A stretch of 64,000 nucleotides of DNA from JAUSIK01 sp964547875 (GCA_964547875.1 CAZJPE010000003.1:46306-110305); one strand, 5' to 3'. Positions 31,841 through 40,322 are shown, numbered from the stretch's first letter. The notes: generated by a model from the sequence alone, not told the origin. Translations and numbers: made by a program.

Positions 31841-33190
31841 TTATCGTTTATATCTTTCGGCAATTGCACATATTCCACCTGCTGCAATCGCTCCCCCAAG
31901 AAGTCCTCCAACAGCGCCAAGAAAACTACATAGAACAATCATTGAAGTTCTGAATTCTTCAATATCAAATCCTTTTTTAAAATTCTTTTTATACATTTCT
32001 TTTGCAAGCGAAAGGACATTCTTTCCTAACTCATGATAATCACCCGAGTTTTTTGCTGAATCAACAAATTTAGAAATCTCTAAGTTTAATTTTGGTAAAT
32101 CTTCTTCTGTATTTTGAACACTTCCAATTACTTCATTTAAACTTGCTAAAAGATTATTTCCGTGATTTCTAGCATCGCGCGCTACTTGATATTCTAAAGG
32201 TCCGGCATCACTACGGCTAGTTGTATTATACGAAATACTTTTCGCATTTATTTTAGCAACATCCCATTTCTTAGCATCTTCTTGTACATCGCTCCAAAAA
32301 TTATAAACAAGATTTTCACCTAATGTAAATGTAGAGCCAGCATACCAAGTATCTGCAATTGCTTTCAAATCCTCTTGACTAAATACTTTTTCCTCTTCTT
32401 TTTTCCTGCTTGTTCTGGCAGCTTTTTCACCTTCTGGATTTGTCTTTAATGCTGTAAAGATTTTTTCGCGAAGACGAATGTCTAAAATAGAGTCAAGAAG
32501 TTCATTAAGGGACTTAGATGCCTTTTCTCCAAAATCAGCATCATAATTATAAGAATGAGTTGTATTATCATATACCTGATCTGTTTTTAAAATAATATCT
32601 CCATCTTCATCAATAGACGAATAAACAACAGTTCTATAATGATGAGAATGAGTGTCGCTCCATGATTTAGCAAAATTATCTATAATTGCAGGAAGTGCTT
32701 CTTGAGTTTTTGTAAAATTATTAAGTTGCTTTTTAACCTCTTGTAAACTTTGAGGCACTATTTCAAATAAATCACTTAATTCATAATGATGCTTTTTAAT
32801 TGTAGGATCAAATCTCTTTTCAAGTTCTATAGCAAATTTTTTGTAAATATTATCATTATTTTCATTAGCATCATTCCAGCATTCAAAAATCTTCATAGTA
32901 AGATCATTTAGTCCTGCAAGATAAAGTGTCCTTGCCATGGTTTTTTCTTGATTGCGCATATCTTCCTCTGCCTGAATTTTCAGTACAAGACCATTATCTT
33001 CTGCTGCAATTCGCCCTTGTTGTTGAGCGTCAGTTTCTATTTGATGCAGCTCTGAAAATCCTAAAGGAATTCTTGCCTCTCTAACGCATTCAAGCTCGTA
33101 TGATTTCATCCCACTAAAAATACCTAAGGCGCCAGCCAGCAAAAAAGGAGCTGCATATTTTATATTGCCTAAAGACTTCCCCAATCCCAT
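31841..33190 (-). CDS. Unknown protein with terminal membrane helices, 449 aa
   Basis: Hydrophobic segments lie at the N terminus (YAAPFLLAGALGIFSGM, about 12-28) and the C terminus (MIVLCSFLGAVGGLLGGAIA, about 413-440, Gly-rich). The 380 residues between are helical and acidic with a His-rich patch (SWSDTHSHHYRT). Two anchors around a large soluble domain suggest an envelope protein with the domain on one face. No homologue recognised. A perfect 7-bp inverted repeat lies 31 bases upstream. The C terminus could extend by frameshift into 31720-31840. Confidence 0.55.
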   Translation of the reverse strand: MGLGKSLGNIKYAAPFLLAGALGIFSGMKSYELECVREARIPLGFSELHQIETDAQQQGRIAAEDNGLVLKIQAEEDMRNQEKTMARTLYLAGLNDLTMKIFECWNDANENNDNIYKKFAIELEKRFDPTIKKHHYELSDLFEIVPQSLQEVKKQLNNFTKTQEALPAIIDNFAKSWSDTHSHHYRTVVYSSIDEDGDIILKTDQVYDNTTHSYNYDADFGEKASKSLNELLDSILDIRLREKIFTALKTNPEGEKAARTSRKKEEEKVFSQEDLKAIADTWYAGSTFTLGENLVYNFWSDVQEDAKKWDVAKINAKSISYNTTSRSDAGPLEYQVARDARNHGNNLLASLNEVIGSVQNTEEDLPKLNLEISKFVDSAKNSGDYHELGKNVLSLAKEMYKKNFKKGFDIEEFRTSMIVLCSFLGAVGGLLGGAIAAGGICAIAERYKR

Positions 33191-33220
33191 AAAAATTCAA
33201 ATAATACGCTACTTTTAAAT

Positions 33221-33240
33221 GTTACTACTTTGATAGTAAC
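33221..33240. promoter_or_regulatory. Inverted repeat GTTACTA-CTTTGA-TAGTAAC
   Basis: Seven-base perfect arms with a 6-nt spacer, between the 449-aa gene (minus) and the nucleotidyltransferase (plus). The half-site GTTAC is shared with the motif cluster at 40323-40410, suggesting a common type of operator. Confidence 0.45.
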
Positions 33241-33296
33241 AAGAATTCTTCAATATTATTAGTTAAGATTAAATAATGTATTCAATTTTTGTTAGC

Positions 33297-34001
33297 ATGA
33301 AAGCAATTATTCTTGCAGGAGGAATAGGCGAAAGATTAAGGCCCTTAACTGACAATGTTCCTAAACCGTTATTGCCTATTTTAGGAAAACCGATTCTTGA
33401 ATATTGCATAGAAAATCTGGAAAGGCATAAAATAACTGACATAATTCTCTCTATTGGATACAAAGCTAAAAAAATAAAAAATCATTTTGGAGATGGGTCA
33501 AGATTTGGAGTTAAAATTTCATATAATGTTGAATCACAACCACTTGGAACAGGCGGGGCCGTAAAAGATATAGTTAACAAACTTGGGATAAGAGATAATT
33601 TTGTTCTTATTTGGGGTGATAACCTTGCAGATCATGATATATCTACAATGCTGATAGAACATAAAAAAACCAATGCAGAAATAACAATGTCATTAACGCC
33701 AAGAGAAGATGTTGAAAACTTCGGCGTGATAGAATTAGAAGGAGACAGAATTATTAAATTTATTGAGAAGCCTAGAAGGGAAGAAGTTTCTTCTAATTTA
33801 ATAAATGCAGGAGCATTTATTATAAATCCGAAGACATTAGATGTTCTCCCAGAAGGTAAAAGCTCAATTGAAAGACATTGTTTTGAGTTGACATCATTAA
33901 ACAAGAGGGGATACTACGCATTTAAGCACAAGGGATACTGGTTTCCTACTGATACAATAGAAAAATATAAATTTGCTGAGCGGGAAATGGAGAAGCTTTA
34001 A
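33297..34001 (+). CDS. Sugar-nucleotide nucleotidyltransferase (NDP-sugar pyrophosphorylase)
   Basis: The start MKAIILAGGIGERLRPLTDN carries the G-x-G-x-R-x-x-P-x-T nucleotide loop, followed by KPLLPILGKPILEY, GTGGAV and WGDNL (metal Asp). 234 residues, single-domain like RmlA/MurNAc-1-P uridylyltransferase types. It activates sugar-1-phosphates with UTP, dTTP or GTP; the sugar is unknown. ATG at 33297 is used because an upstream frame adds only a non-native MYSIFVS. The next gene starts 2 bases after the stop. Confidence 0.88.
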   Translation: MKAIILAGGIGERLRPLTDNVPKPLLPILGKPILEYCIENLERHKITDIILSIGYKAKKIKNHFGDGSRFGVKISYNVESQPLGTGGAVKDIVNKLGIRDNFVLIWGDNLADHDISTMLIEHKKTNAEITMSLTPREDVENFGVIELEGDRIIKFIEKPRREEVSSNLINAGAFIINPKTLDVLPEGKSSIERHCFELTSLNKRGYYAFKHKGYWFPTDTIEKYKFAEREMEKL

Positions 34002-34002
34002 A

Positions 34003-34419
34003 ATGAAAACTTACACTAAATACCTGACATTTAATACAAAAAATAAAATTGATTTTGTAAGAATTACTGATGAGGTAGAGGAAGTTGTTAGAGATAGCGA
34101 CATAAAAGAAGGCATTCTTCTGGTTAATGCAATGCATATAACAGCTTCTGTTTATATTAATGATGCAGAGTCCGGATTAATTAATGACTTTCAAAAATGG
34201 CTTGAAAAGCTTGCGCCTAAAGATAAAAATCTTTACAGACATAATCTTACAGGCGAGGATAATGCACATGCTCATTTATGGAGAACAATTATGGGACGCG
34301 AGTGTGTTGTTGCTATTACAAATGGAAAACTTGATTTAGGTCCATGGGAGCAGATTTATTATGCAGAGTTTGATGGACAACGCAAGAAAAGAGTTTTAGT
34401 AAAGTTGCTGGGAGAATGA
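34003..34419 (+). CDS. YjbQ/UPF0047 family protein
   Basis: 138 residues with the family features VNAMHITASVYINDAESGL, HNLTGEDNAHAHLWRTIMG and a C-terminal LDLGPWEQIYYAEFDGQRKK. The His/Glu/Asp residues that form the proposed active site are conserved. Some members have weak thiamine-phosphate synthase activity; the main role is uncertain. Operon partner of the sugar nucleotidyltransferase. Confidence 0.92.
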   Translation: MKTYTKYLTFNTKNKIDFVRITDEVEEVVRDSDIKEGILLVNAMHITASVYINDAESGLINDFQKWLEKLAPKDKNLYRHNLTGEDNAHAHLWRTIMGRECVVAITNGKLDLGPWEQIYYAEFDGQRKKRVLVKLLGE

Positions 34420-34531
34420 AAATCTTGATGAAAGGGCGGCAATTGGTCAGTTTCTTGGAGATGGTTTGCATGACAATAAAGACACATTTGACTCATGTGA
34501 AAGTATGACATTCTGATAGAGATAAAACTTC

Positions 34532-34639
34532 GTGATTATTGTTCAACAAAGACGTAAAGAATGGATGAAAGAAAAACAATATGGACAAAGATGGCCAATT
34601 ACAGAGGAGATAATCTTCTTCAAGGAGTCGCTTAGATAG
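34532..34639 (+). pseudogene. Protein-like remnant upstream of alaS
   Basis: A 35-codon frame from a GTG reads VIIVQQRRKEWMKEKQYGQR then WPITEEIIFFKESLR. It looks protein-like but has no proper start and no recognisable family; upstream DNA (34420-34530) also reads protein-like in another frame (IGQFLGDGLHDNKDT). Probably debris of a decayed gene. The rest of 34420-34732 holds only the alaS promoter region (AATTTTATAAAATC at 34700-34713). Confidence 0.35.
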
Positions 34640-34732
34640 TAGAAATTAGCGAGAGCCGCGTTATTTATTTGGGATTATACAACGCAGTAAGGCAGAGCAT
34701 AATTTTATAAAATCTTTTTCTTTTAAGTTTAG

Positions 34733-36529
34733 ATGAAGAGCAAAACAAGGCAGGAACTGATAAGAGCTTTTATTGATTTTTTTAAAAAGAAAGGGCATAA
34801 AGAAATTCATTCCGTGTCTTTGATTCCTGAAAATGATCCTAGTGTTTTATTTACAACAGCTGGAATGCATCCGCTTGTGCCTTTTCTTTTGGGGCAGAAG
34901 CATCCTCTTGGTAAGAGACTTGTGAATGTGCAGAAATGCATCAGGACTAGTGATATTGACGACGTTGGCGATGAAACACATCATACTTTTTTTGAGATGC
35001 TTGGAAACTGGAGTTTGGGAGATTACTGGAAAAAAGAAGCTATTCAGTGGAGCTATGAATTTTTGACTAATGTTTTAGGCTTGGAAAAAGAGAGATTAGC
35101 TGTCAGCTGTTTTGCTGGAGACGAGAATGCTCTTAGGGATGAGGAATCTGCTAGAGTGTGGACGAGTTTGAGAATTGCTAAAGAGAGGATTGCTTTTTTA
35201 GGAAAGAGCGAGAATTGGTGGGGGCCTGCTGGAGAGAGAGGACCATGCGGACCTGATACAGAGATGTTTTATTATACAGGAAAAAGAGTGCCAAAGAAAT
35301 TTGATGCTTCTGATTCCAAATGGGTTGAAATTTGGAATGATGTTTTTATGGAGTATGATAAAACTAGGAATGGAAAATATGAAAAGTTGAAGCAGAAGAA
35401 TGTTGATACAGGAATGGGCGTTGAAAGAACCCTTGCAATTCTGAATGGCTTGAATGATAATTACTTGACAGAAGTCTGGAAGCCGATAATTGATGAAATT
35501 GAGCATCTCTGGAATATAAAATATGATACGGAAAAAAATAAGAGGATTATCAGGATAATTGCAGATCATGCAAAAGCTGCAGTATTTATTGCCGCAGAAG
35601 GCATAACTCCTTCTAATAAAGGCCAAGGTTATATACTAAGGAAATTAATTAGGAGAGCCCATTCCTTAATCCATGATCTACATAATGTAGGACATTTAGT
35701 ATCTCCCCTTGTATCTACTATCATGGATATTTACGCAGATGATTATGAAGAATTAAAGAAGACTACAGAAAATTACAATAGAGTATTTGAAATAATAAAA
35801 AATGAAGAAGAGAAATTTGGAGAAACAATAGACTCTGGAAAAAACAGATTTATGAAGCTAACTAGTGAAAAAAAAGAATTATCGAGCAAAGACGCATTTT
35901 TACTTTTCCAAAGTTATGGATTTCCTTTAGAAAATATAAGAGACCTATGTAAGGAGGACAAAATAAAATTTAATGAAAAAGGTTTCGAAAGAGAATTAGA
36001 AAAACATCAAGAACTGAGCAGAACTGCTGCTAAAGGCAAATTCTCTTCAGGCTTGGCAGATGCATCTGAGAAGACAACAAGATTGCATACAGCTACGCAT
36101 TTATTGAACGAGGCTTTAAGAAAGGTTTTAGGAAGTGATGTAAAGCAAAAAGGTTCTAACATAACTGCAGAGAGATTAAGATTTGATTTTAATTTTTCAA
36201 GGAAATTAACTGCTGATGAGATTAAGGAAATTGAGAATTTAGTTAATGATAAGATTAATGCTGGATTGGATGTTTCTAGAGAAGAGATGTCTTTGAAAGA
36301 TGCATTGAAGTCAGGAGCACAGGCAGAGTTTGGAGCGAAGTATCCTTCTCGCGTTTCTGTTTATACTATTATTGATAAAGACGAAAAGAGAGGCTGGTTT
36401 AGTAAGGAGATTTGTACTGGACCTCATGTTTCAAATACTAGAGAGATTAGAAAGTTTAAGATTGTCAAGGAAGAGAGTGTTGCTGCTGGTGTTAGGAGAA
36501 TTAAGGCTGTTGTTTATGCGGTAAAATAA
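34733..36529 (+). CDS. alaS: Alanyl-tRNA synthetase, short bacterial-like form
   Basis: 598 residues. The class II catalytic core starts directly (LFTTAGMHPLVPFLLGQ, VQKCIRTSDIDDVGDETHHT, MGVERTLAILNG) and is followed by the editing domain with zinc ligands HTATH and CTGPH and the ending GVRRIKAVV. It lacks the archaeal N-terminal extension and the C-Ala/DHHA1 domain, a layout known from reduced bacterial lineages, so lateral acquisition is likely. It charges tRNA-Ala (two genes at 54.2-54.4 kb with the G3-U70 pair). Its last codons (YAVK) look non-native and overlap the convergent prenyltransferase-like gene. Confidence 0.92.
   Translation: MKSKTRQELIRAFIDFFKKKGHKEIHSVSLIPENDPSVLFTTAGMHPLVPFLLGQKHPLGKRLVNVQKCIRTSDIDDVGDETHHTFFEMLGNWSLGDYWKKEAIQWSYEFLTNVLGLEKERLAVSCFAGDENALRDEESARVWTSLRIAKERIAFLGKSENWWGPAGERGPCGPDTEMFYYTGKRVPKKFDASDSKWVEIWNDVFMEYDKTRNGKYEKLKQKNVDTGMGVERTLAILNGLNDNYLTEVWKPIIDEIEHLWNIKYDTEKNKRIIRIIADHAKAAVFIAAEGITPSNKGQGYILRKLIRRAHSLIHDLHNVGHLVSPLVSTIMDIYADDYEELKKTTENYNRVFEIIKNEEEKFGETIDSGKNRFMKLTSEKKELSSKDAFLLFQSYGFPLENIRDLCKEDKIKFNEKGFERELEKHQELSRTAAKGKFSSGLADASEKTTRLHTATHLLNEALRKVLGSDVKQKGSNITAERLRFDFNFSRKLTADEIKEIENLVNDKINAGLDVSREEMSLKDALKSGAQAEFGAKYPSRVSVYTIIDKDEKRGWFSKEICTGPHVSNTREIRKFKIVKEESVAAGVRRIKAVVYAVK
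36494..36514 (+). repeat. alaS 3' tail motif, copy in alaS
   Basis: AGGAGAATTAAGGCTGTTGTT encodes RRIKAVV. Near-identical copies follow at 38052-38075 and 39281-39307, each ending in AVVE plus a stop, the probable native end of AlaRS. Confidence 0.55.
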
Positions 36530-37263
36530 TGAGCTAATGTTTCTCTAAAATCATCTTTTGTAGTCTCTGGTAGATATTTTGGAATAAGATGAAGATGTGC
36601 TTCAGATAATGCATAAAGAGGACAATCACTAAGCCTTATACCATCTCCAGTTCTAATTACAACTCCAATTTGTTCGTGGATTTGAAGAGGATTTCCTTCT
36701 AAAGCAAAATCTAATTCTCTCTTTCCTGAATAATGTATTAAGAAGTTTATTGTTTTATCTTTTTTAGGTAAAGAACGAAGTTTATTCAATGTTTCAGTTA
36801 AATCGTTCCATTTTTCTGATAAATCTTTAGATCTATCTACTCTATCAGGTTTATACATCCAAGGTTTTTCTGCTAAAGTTATTGTATGGATATATATCCC
36901 ATCGGGATTTAAATTAGTTTTTCCGTTTAAAATATTTAAAGCAAGCTTATTTATTGCAATAAGTATAGCCTCTAAATTTTCATTACTTCTCCTTTGCAGT
37001 TCAAATGAGGTGGGTCTTAAAAAGAAAATACTGCAAGTATCCAAACCATATTCATTAAAACAAATTTCCAAAAAATCTTGACACTTTCTTTGTCCAATAT
37101 CATATAAATCTCTTGGTGTTATATTTTCCCCTGCTTTTGCTCTATTTTTTGCAAATCTTCTACTTCCATCTGGTAAAAGTAATACGCTTCTAGGTATCTC
37201 AGCATAGTATGATCTATGCTCTAAAAGTTCCGTGTCTTTTATTGAAAATTTTATATTTGTCAT
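36514..37263 (-). CDS. Divergent cis-prenyltransferase (UppS-like)
   Basis: 249 residues. SVLLLPDGSRRFAKNRAKAG carries the DG-x-RR motif and catalytic Asp of undecaprenyl/dehydrodolichyl diphosphate synthases, followed by IFFLRPTSFELQRRSNENLE (the ENW-RS region, altered) and GDGIRLSDCPLYALSEAHLH for the C-terminal substrate loop. The start lacks the usual H-x-A-I-I-M segment, so chain length or even activity may differ. It is divergent from trmB across a palindromic operator. UppP at 41.6 kb would act on a product of this kind. Confidence 0.72.
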   Translation of the reverse strand: MTNIKFSIKDTELLEHRSYYAEIPRSVLLLPDGSRRFAKNRAKAGENITPRDLYDIGQRKCQDFLEICFNEYGLDTCSIFFLRPTSFELQRRSNENLEAILIAINKLALNILNGKTNLNPDGIYIHTITLAEKPWMYKPDRVDRSKDLSEKWNDLTETLNKLRSLPKKDKTINFLIHYSGKRELDFALEGNPLQIHEQIGVVIRTGDGIRLSDCPLYALSEAHLHLIPKYLPETTKDDFRETLAHYFTA

Positions 37264-37298
37264 GATAAAATCGTAAAACGATAAATTTTTATACTTAT

Positions 37299-37319
37299 GT
37301 TGTGAAGTAATATCACAAC
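37299..37319. promoter_or_regulatory. Palindromic operator between prenyltransferase-like gene and trmB
   Basis: GTTGTGA, 7-nt spacer, TCACAAC, a perfect inverted repeat ending 3 bases before the trmB ATG. TrmB-type regulators bind such inverted repeats, so it is a good candidate for autoregulation and for control of the divergent gene. Confidence 0.6.
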
Positions 37320-37322
37320 AAT

Positions 37323-38033
37323 ATGAAAATTGAAGATCTTACAGAAATAGGTCTAACAAAAGAAGAATCTTCAATTTATTTAACTTTAATTAAGATGGTA
37401 TCATCTCCTGTTAGTCATTTAGCAAGGCGCTTAGAGAAAGATCGGACATCAGTTTATCATTCATTAAATAATTTACAAAGAAAAGGTTTAGTGAGTTATA
37501 TAATAAAGAATCATAGAAAATTCTATTTTGCGGCAGATCCTGAAAATTTATTAGGTCCTATAAAAGCAAAAGAAGAGTATACTAAGAAGCTAATTAATGA
37601 AATAAAGAATATAGAAAAAGAACATGAACCCGAGCAAAATATTGAGGTATATGAAGGGAAAGAGGGGATAAGAATAGTCTACACAGAGATTATAAAATCT
37701 GGTGAGCTATTATCTTATGGCGCAAGTGGAAAAAGTTTTGATATATTAAGATATGAAATGCCTCATATAATTAAAAAGGCTATTAGAAAAAAAATAAATG
37801 GTAGAATTATCACAAGTAAAAAATTTAAAAATCATGAAATGACAAAAGTACCAAATATGAATTTTAAATATTTAGATACTATGGACAGTTTATCTACAAC
37901 AACAATTTTAGATGATAAAATAGCAATAAACATTTTCTCTATAAATCCTTTAACGATTATTATAAGAAATAAAGAGCTTGCAAATAGTTATAAGAATTAT
38001 TTTGAATTACTATGGAAAATAGCAAAAAAATAG
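37323..38033 (+). CDS. TrmB family transcriptional regulator
   Basis: 236 residues. N-terminal winged helix (IGLTKEESSIYLTLIKMVSS, SVYHSLNNLQRKGLVSYI) followed by the TrmB effector-side domain (NIEVYEGKEGIRIVYTEIIK, LLSYGASGKSFDIL). TrmB proteins control sugar and central metabolism genes in archaea; this one is more likely a local regulator of the adjacent prenyltransferase-like gene. Just after its stop is a copy of the alaS tail. Confidence 0.87.
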   Translation: MKIEDLTEIGLTKEESSIYLTLIKMVSSPVSHLARRLEKDRTSVYHSLNNLQRKGLVSYIIKNHRKFYFAADPENLLGPIKAKEEYTKKLINEIKNIEKEHEPEQNIEVYEGKEGIRIVYTEIIKSGELLSYGASGKSFDILRYEMPHIIKKAIRKKINGRIITSKKFKNHEMTKVPNMNFKYLDTMDSLSTTTILDDKIAINIFSINPLTIIIRNKELANSYKNYFELLWKIAKK

Positions 38034-38051
38034 AATCCGGCCACCGAAGTA

Positions 38052-38075
38052 AAAGTTAAAGCTGTTGTTGAGTGA
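38052..38075 (+). repeat. alaS 3' tail motif, second copy
   Basis: AAAGTTAAAGCTGTTGTTGA plus GTGA encodes KVKAVVE and stop. Matches the copy at 39281-39307 at TTAArGCTGTTGTTGArT. It ends the prenyltransferase/trmB block. Confidence 0.5.
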
Positions 38076-38135
38076 AATAAATTTTTAATAATTGAGAGGC
38101 GGAATATTTATATACTTAACACTTTTAAGTGTTAT

Positions 38136-38963
38136 ATGATAGGAAACAGAATTTTAACAAAAAAAGCAATAGAAGTTATAAACAATAGATTAAAGAATGA
38201 AAAACTTAGCCAGCAGGATTCTAATTACTTGAGTAGATTTGTAAGGCCAAAGCTAAGGGACATGATTTCAATTAATGCAGAAATCCTTTTAAAAAAATTA
38301 GAATATAACCCAAAAGCATTTTGGATAGAAAAGAATATTAAAAAGATAATATTGGAAAATATTCGAAATGTTGATTTAATTATAATATGTGGTTCTGCAA
38401 TACAGACTAATTATAAAGAATATAGAGATATTGATATTATTGTAGCAATCAAGAGAATTATTAGCTTTAAAAAGAAAGAAAAACTAATAGAAAAAATAAA
38501 AGAAATAGGCAAGAAAGACAATCTTAATTTGGATGTTCAGATATATGCAAAAAAATCTATTTTAGAACAGTATAAGCATAATCCTTCATTAATTTATCAA
38601 TTAAAAGATTCTAAAGTAATTTATGGAAAATTGAAAGTTTCTGAGAAAGTAGAGTTATCTCATTTGGATTTAAAAATGAAATTGGACTGGAGCGAAGGCG
38701 TTGATATTCATTCAAAGGCTAGCGAGATTTATTATGCATTGAGAAATGCAATGCTTGTTTTGTTATTAATGAATAAAAAGATAGATAATTATCAATTAAG
38801 AGAGGGTTTAGTTAATATTTTAGGAAATGATTTGTTTATTAGATTGAGGAATAACAATGCTTCTAAAATAGAGAAAAAACTAGCTTTAAATTTTTTAAAT
38901 GCATTGGTTAGATATTTAGAGATTGAATTAAACAAACCAAAATGGGAAAAAATAAAGATTTAG
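38136..38963 (+). CDS. Nucleotidyltransferase-HEPN-like fusion protein
   Basis: 275 residues. The centre holds a pol-beta-type nucleotidyltransferase core, LIIICGSAIQTNYKEYRDID with G-S and D-x-D, preceded by a helical 75-residue N domain and followed by a helical C domain (SEIYYALRNAMLVLLLMNKK) that resembles HEPN or KNTase C-terminal helices. TATA AATATTTATATACTT is 25 bases upstream. It overlaps the next gene by 22 bases, a toxin-antitoxin-like layout. Target unknown. Confidence 0.65.
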   Translation: MIGNRILTKKAIEVINNRLKNEKLSQQDSNYLSRFVRPKLRDMISINAEILLKKLEYNPKAFWIEKNIKKIILENIRNVDLIIICGSAIQTNYKEYRDIDIIVAIKRIISFKKKEKLIEKIKEIGKKDNLNLDVQIYAKKSILEQYKHNPSLIYQLKDSKVIYGKLKVSEKVELSHLDLKMKLDWSEGVDIHSKASEIYYALRNAMLVLLLMNKKIDNYQLREGLVNILGNDLFIRLRNNNASKIEKKLALNFLNALVRYLEIELNKPKWEKIKI

Positions 38964-39250
38964 ATTCTTTGATTAGGCTAGTAGTAAATACAATAGCACA
39001 TCAAATTGTAATAGAGCATACTAACAAACCAGAATCAAAGCATTTTTTGAATTCAGAAATAATAGAATACAGAAGCCAGACAGAAAAGGCAGCGAAGAAA
39101 CATAATTGGAACAATAGCGATAAGGAATATGTTGAAAAGAAAGCTTTGAAGAATATTAAAGAAAAATTAGCGGTCAAATATTCAGATGTCGATTATTCAG
39201 AGCAGGATATTATAAGAAAATTAAGGAATATGATAAAAGAAGTGATGTAG
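38942..39250 (+). CDS. Small helical protein coupled to the nucleotidyltransferase
   Basis: 102 residues, all helical and charged (LVVNTIAHQIVIEHTNKPES with two His near the start). It overlaps the upstream gene by 22 bases and is presumably translated with it. It could be the toxin or its partner in a two-gene module; there is no diagnostic motif. Confidence 0.5.
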   Translation: MGKNKDLDSLIRLVVNTIAHQIVIEHTNKPESKHFLNSEIIEYRSQTEKAAKKHNWNNSDKEYVEKKALKNIKEKLAVKYSDVDYSEQDIIRKLRNMIKEVM

Positions 39251-39280
39251 TTTGTAGGGAAGAGGAGTTGGCAGAGAAAG

Positions 39281-39307
39281 AGAAGGATTAAGGCTGTTGT
39301 TGAATAG
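39281..39307 (+). repeat. alaS 3' tail motif, third copy
   Basis: AGAAGGATTAAGGCTGTTGT and following TGAATAG encode RRIKAVVE and stop, the probable ancestral alaS end. 15 bases (ATTAAGGCTGTTGTT) are identical to alaS at 36500-36514. It sits 3 bases before the end of the convergent MNT gene. Confidence 0.55.
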
Positions 39308-39309
39308 GC

Positions 39310-39927
39310 TTACAACGAATCTGTCCAAATTTCAATAATTTTATAATGGATTTTATTTTTATTTAAGAAATCTTTGAATTCTTTTGCTTTATTTGAAGGA
39401 ATAGCAATTGCACTTCTCTCTAGTTTTTTTCCATCTAACGATTCTACTACGCCTTTTGTAATATATCTTTTATTTTTTACTTTTTGAGTATAACCATAGA
39501 GTTTTCTCCAAATTGCTACTTTTTGTATCCTTTTTAGTGAACTAAAATTAAGTAAGAAAAGCAAGTAATTTTGTGCTTTCTCTGGTATTTCTTTAAAAGT
39601 GCTATATAAAGTCAGTGCGTGACTTTGTATACTTCTTCTTAATTGAGGCCAATTTTCTTTTTTTCCCATTTTTATTGTTATTTGATTAGATATTCCTTTT
39701 AATCTCCATTTTTCGCCATTTATTTTTTCAAATTCATTTAAGAGTTTTGTTATATTTTCTTCTTTATCTTCTGTTTCAAGAAAAATATCAATATCGCTTT
39801 CGTCATCAAATTCTCCAGTAACAGTTGAACCAAATAATATTGCTTTATTAAGTTGGATTTTTCTTTCTACAAGAAAGGATACAAAATCTAACGCATAGGC
39901 AATTAATTTATTTTGTTTTTCTTTCAT
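39310..39927 (-). CDS. MNT nucleotidyltransferase, partner of HEPN
   Basis: 205 residues with KAILFGSTVTGEFDDESDID, the G-S and D-x-D catalytic set of minimal nucleotidyltransferases, and a C-terminal half with basic patches (IQKVAIWRKLYGYTQKVKNK). It overlaps the HEPN gene by 20 bases. In related pairs the MNT protein modifies and silences the HEPN toxin. The C-terminal extension is unusually long for a minimal MNT. Confidence 0.8.
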   Translation of the reverse strand: MKEKQNKLIAYALDFVSFLVERKIQLNKAILFGSTVTGEFDDESDIDIFLETEDKEENITKLLNEFEKINGEKWRLKGISNQITIKMGKKENWPQLRRSIQSHALTLYSTFKEIPEKAQNYLLFLLNFSSLKRIQKVAIWRKLYGYTQKVKNKRYITKGVVESLDGKKLERSAIAIPSNKAKEFKDFLNKNKIHYKIIEIWTDSL

Positions 39928-40312
39928 CTTTATTTATCAGATTGATAATGACTTTTTCTATTTCATTGAATAACATTAGGACTAATTTTACTTCTTCCTC
40001 TGATTTTTGTGATCCATAGGTTAGATTTTCTGACTCTAATTCCAATTTTATCATTTTTTCTATTATTTTATCTTTTTCTGGAAATTCTGAGAATTTTTCT
40101 GATACTTTAATTGATTTAAACCATCTATGATTTATCTGAAATCCTATTTCAATTGCATTTATTTTATGAAGAAATGCCGATAATAATTCTACGATTGCTC
40201 TAGAAGTATGAGTTCCTATGATTCTTTGGGATTTTGCAATACCTCGATTAATTGCCCAATCTATAGTGTCTCGATGTTCGTCGTATGCTTTGAGGTGATC
40301 TTCTATTCTCAT
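39908..40312 (-). CDS. HEPN-domain ribonuclease toxin
   Basis: 134 residues, all helical. RIIGTH in KSQRIIGTHTSRAIVELLS is an R-x4-H motif, the catalytic signature of HEPN RNases; the helix packing pattern before and after fits. First gene of a HEPN-MNT operon with the usual gene overlap. Unlike the HEPN at 25.1 kb it is intact. Upstream lies a cluster of GTTAC-type half-sites. Confidence 0.78.
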   Translation of the reverse strand: MRIEDHLKAYDEHRDTIDWAINRGIAKSQRIIGTHTSRAIVELLSAFLHKINAIEIGFQINHRWFKSIKVSEKFSEFPEKDKIIEKMIKLELESENLTYGSQKSEEEVKLVLMLFNEIEKVIINLINKDERKTK

Positions 40313-40322
40313 GACTATCTTT

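Noticed and set aside
31480..31938. 152-codon minus-strand frame between two genes
   Set aside because: Both ends are shadows of real genes. Only the middle (about 31720-31860) looks protein-like, and it has no start, so I did not list it as a gene.
35198..35626. 142-codon minus-strand frame inside alaS
   Set aside because: Antisense shadow of conserved synthetase sequence.
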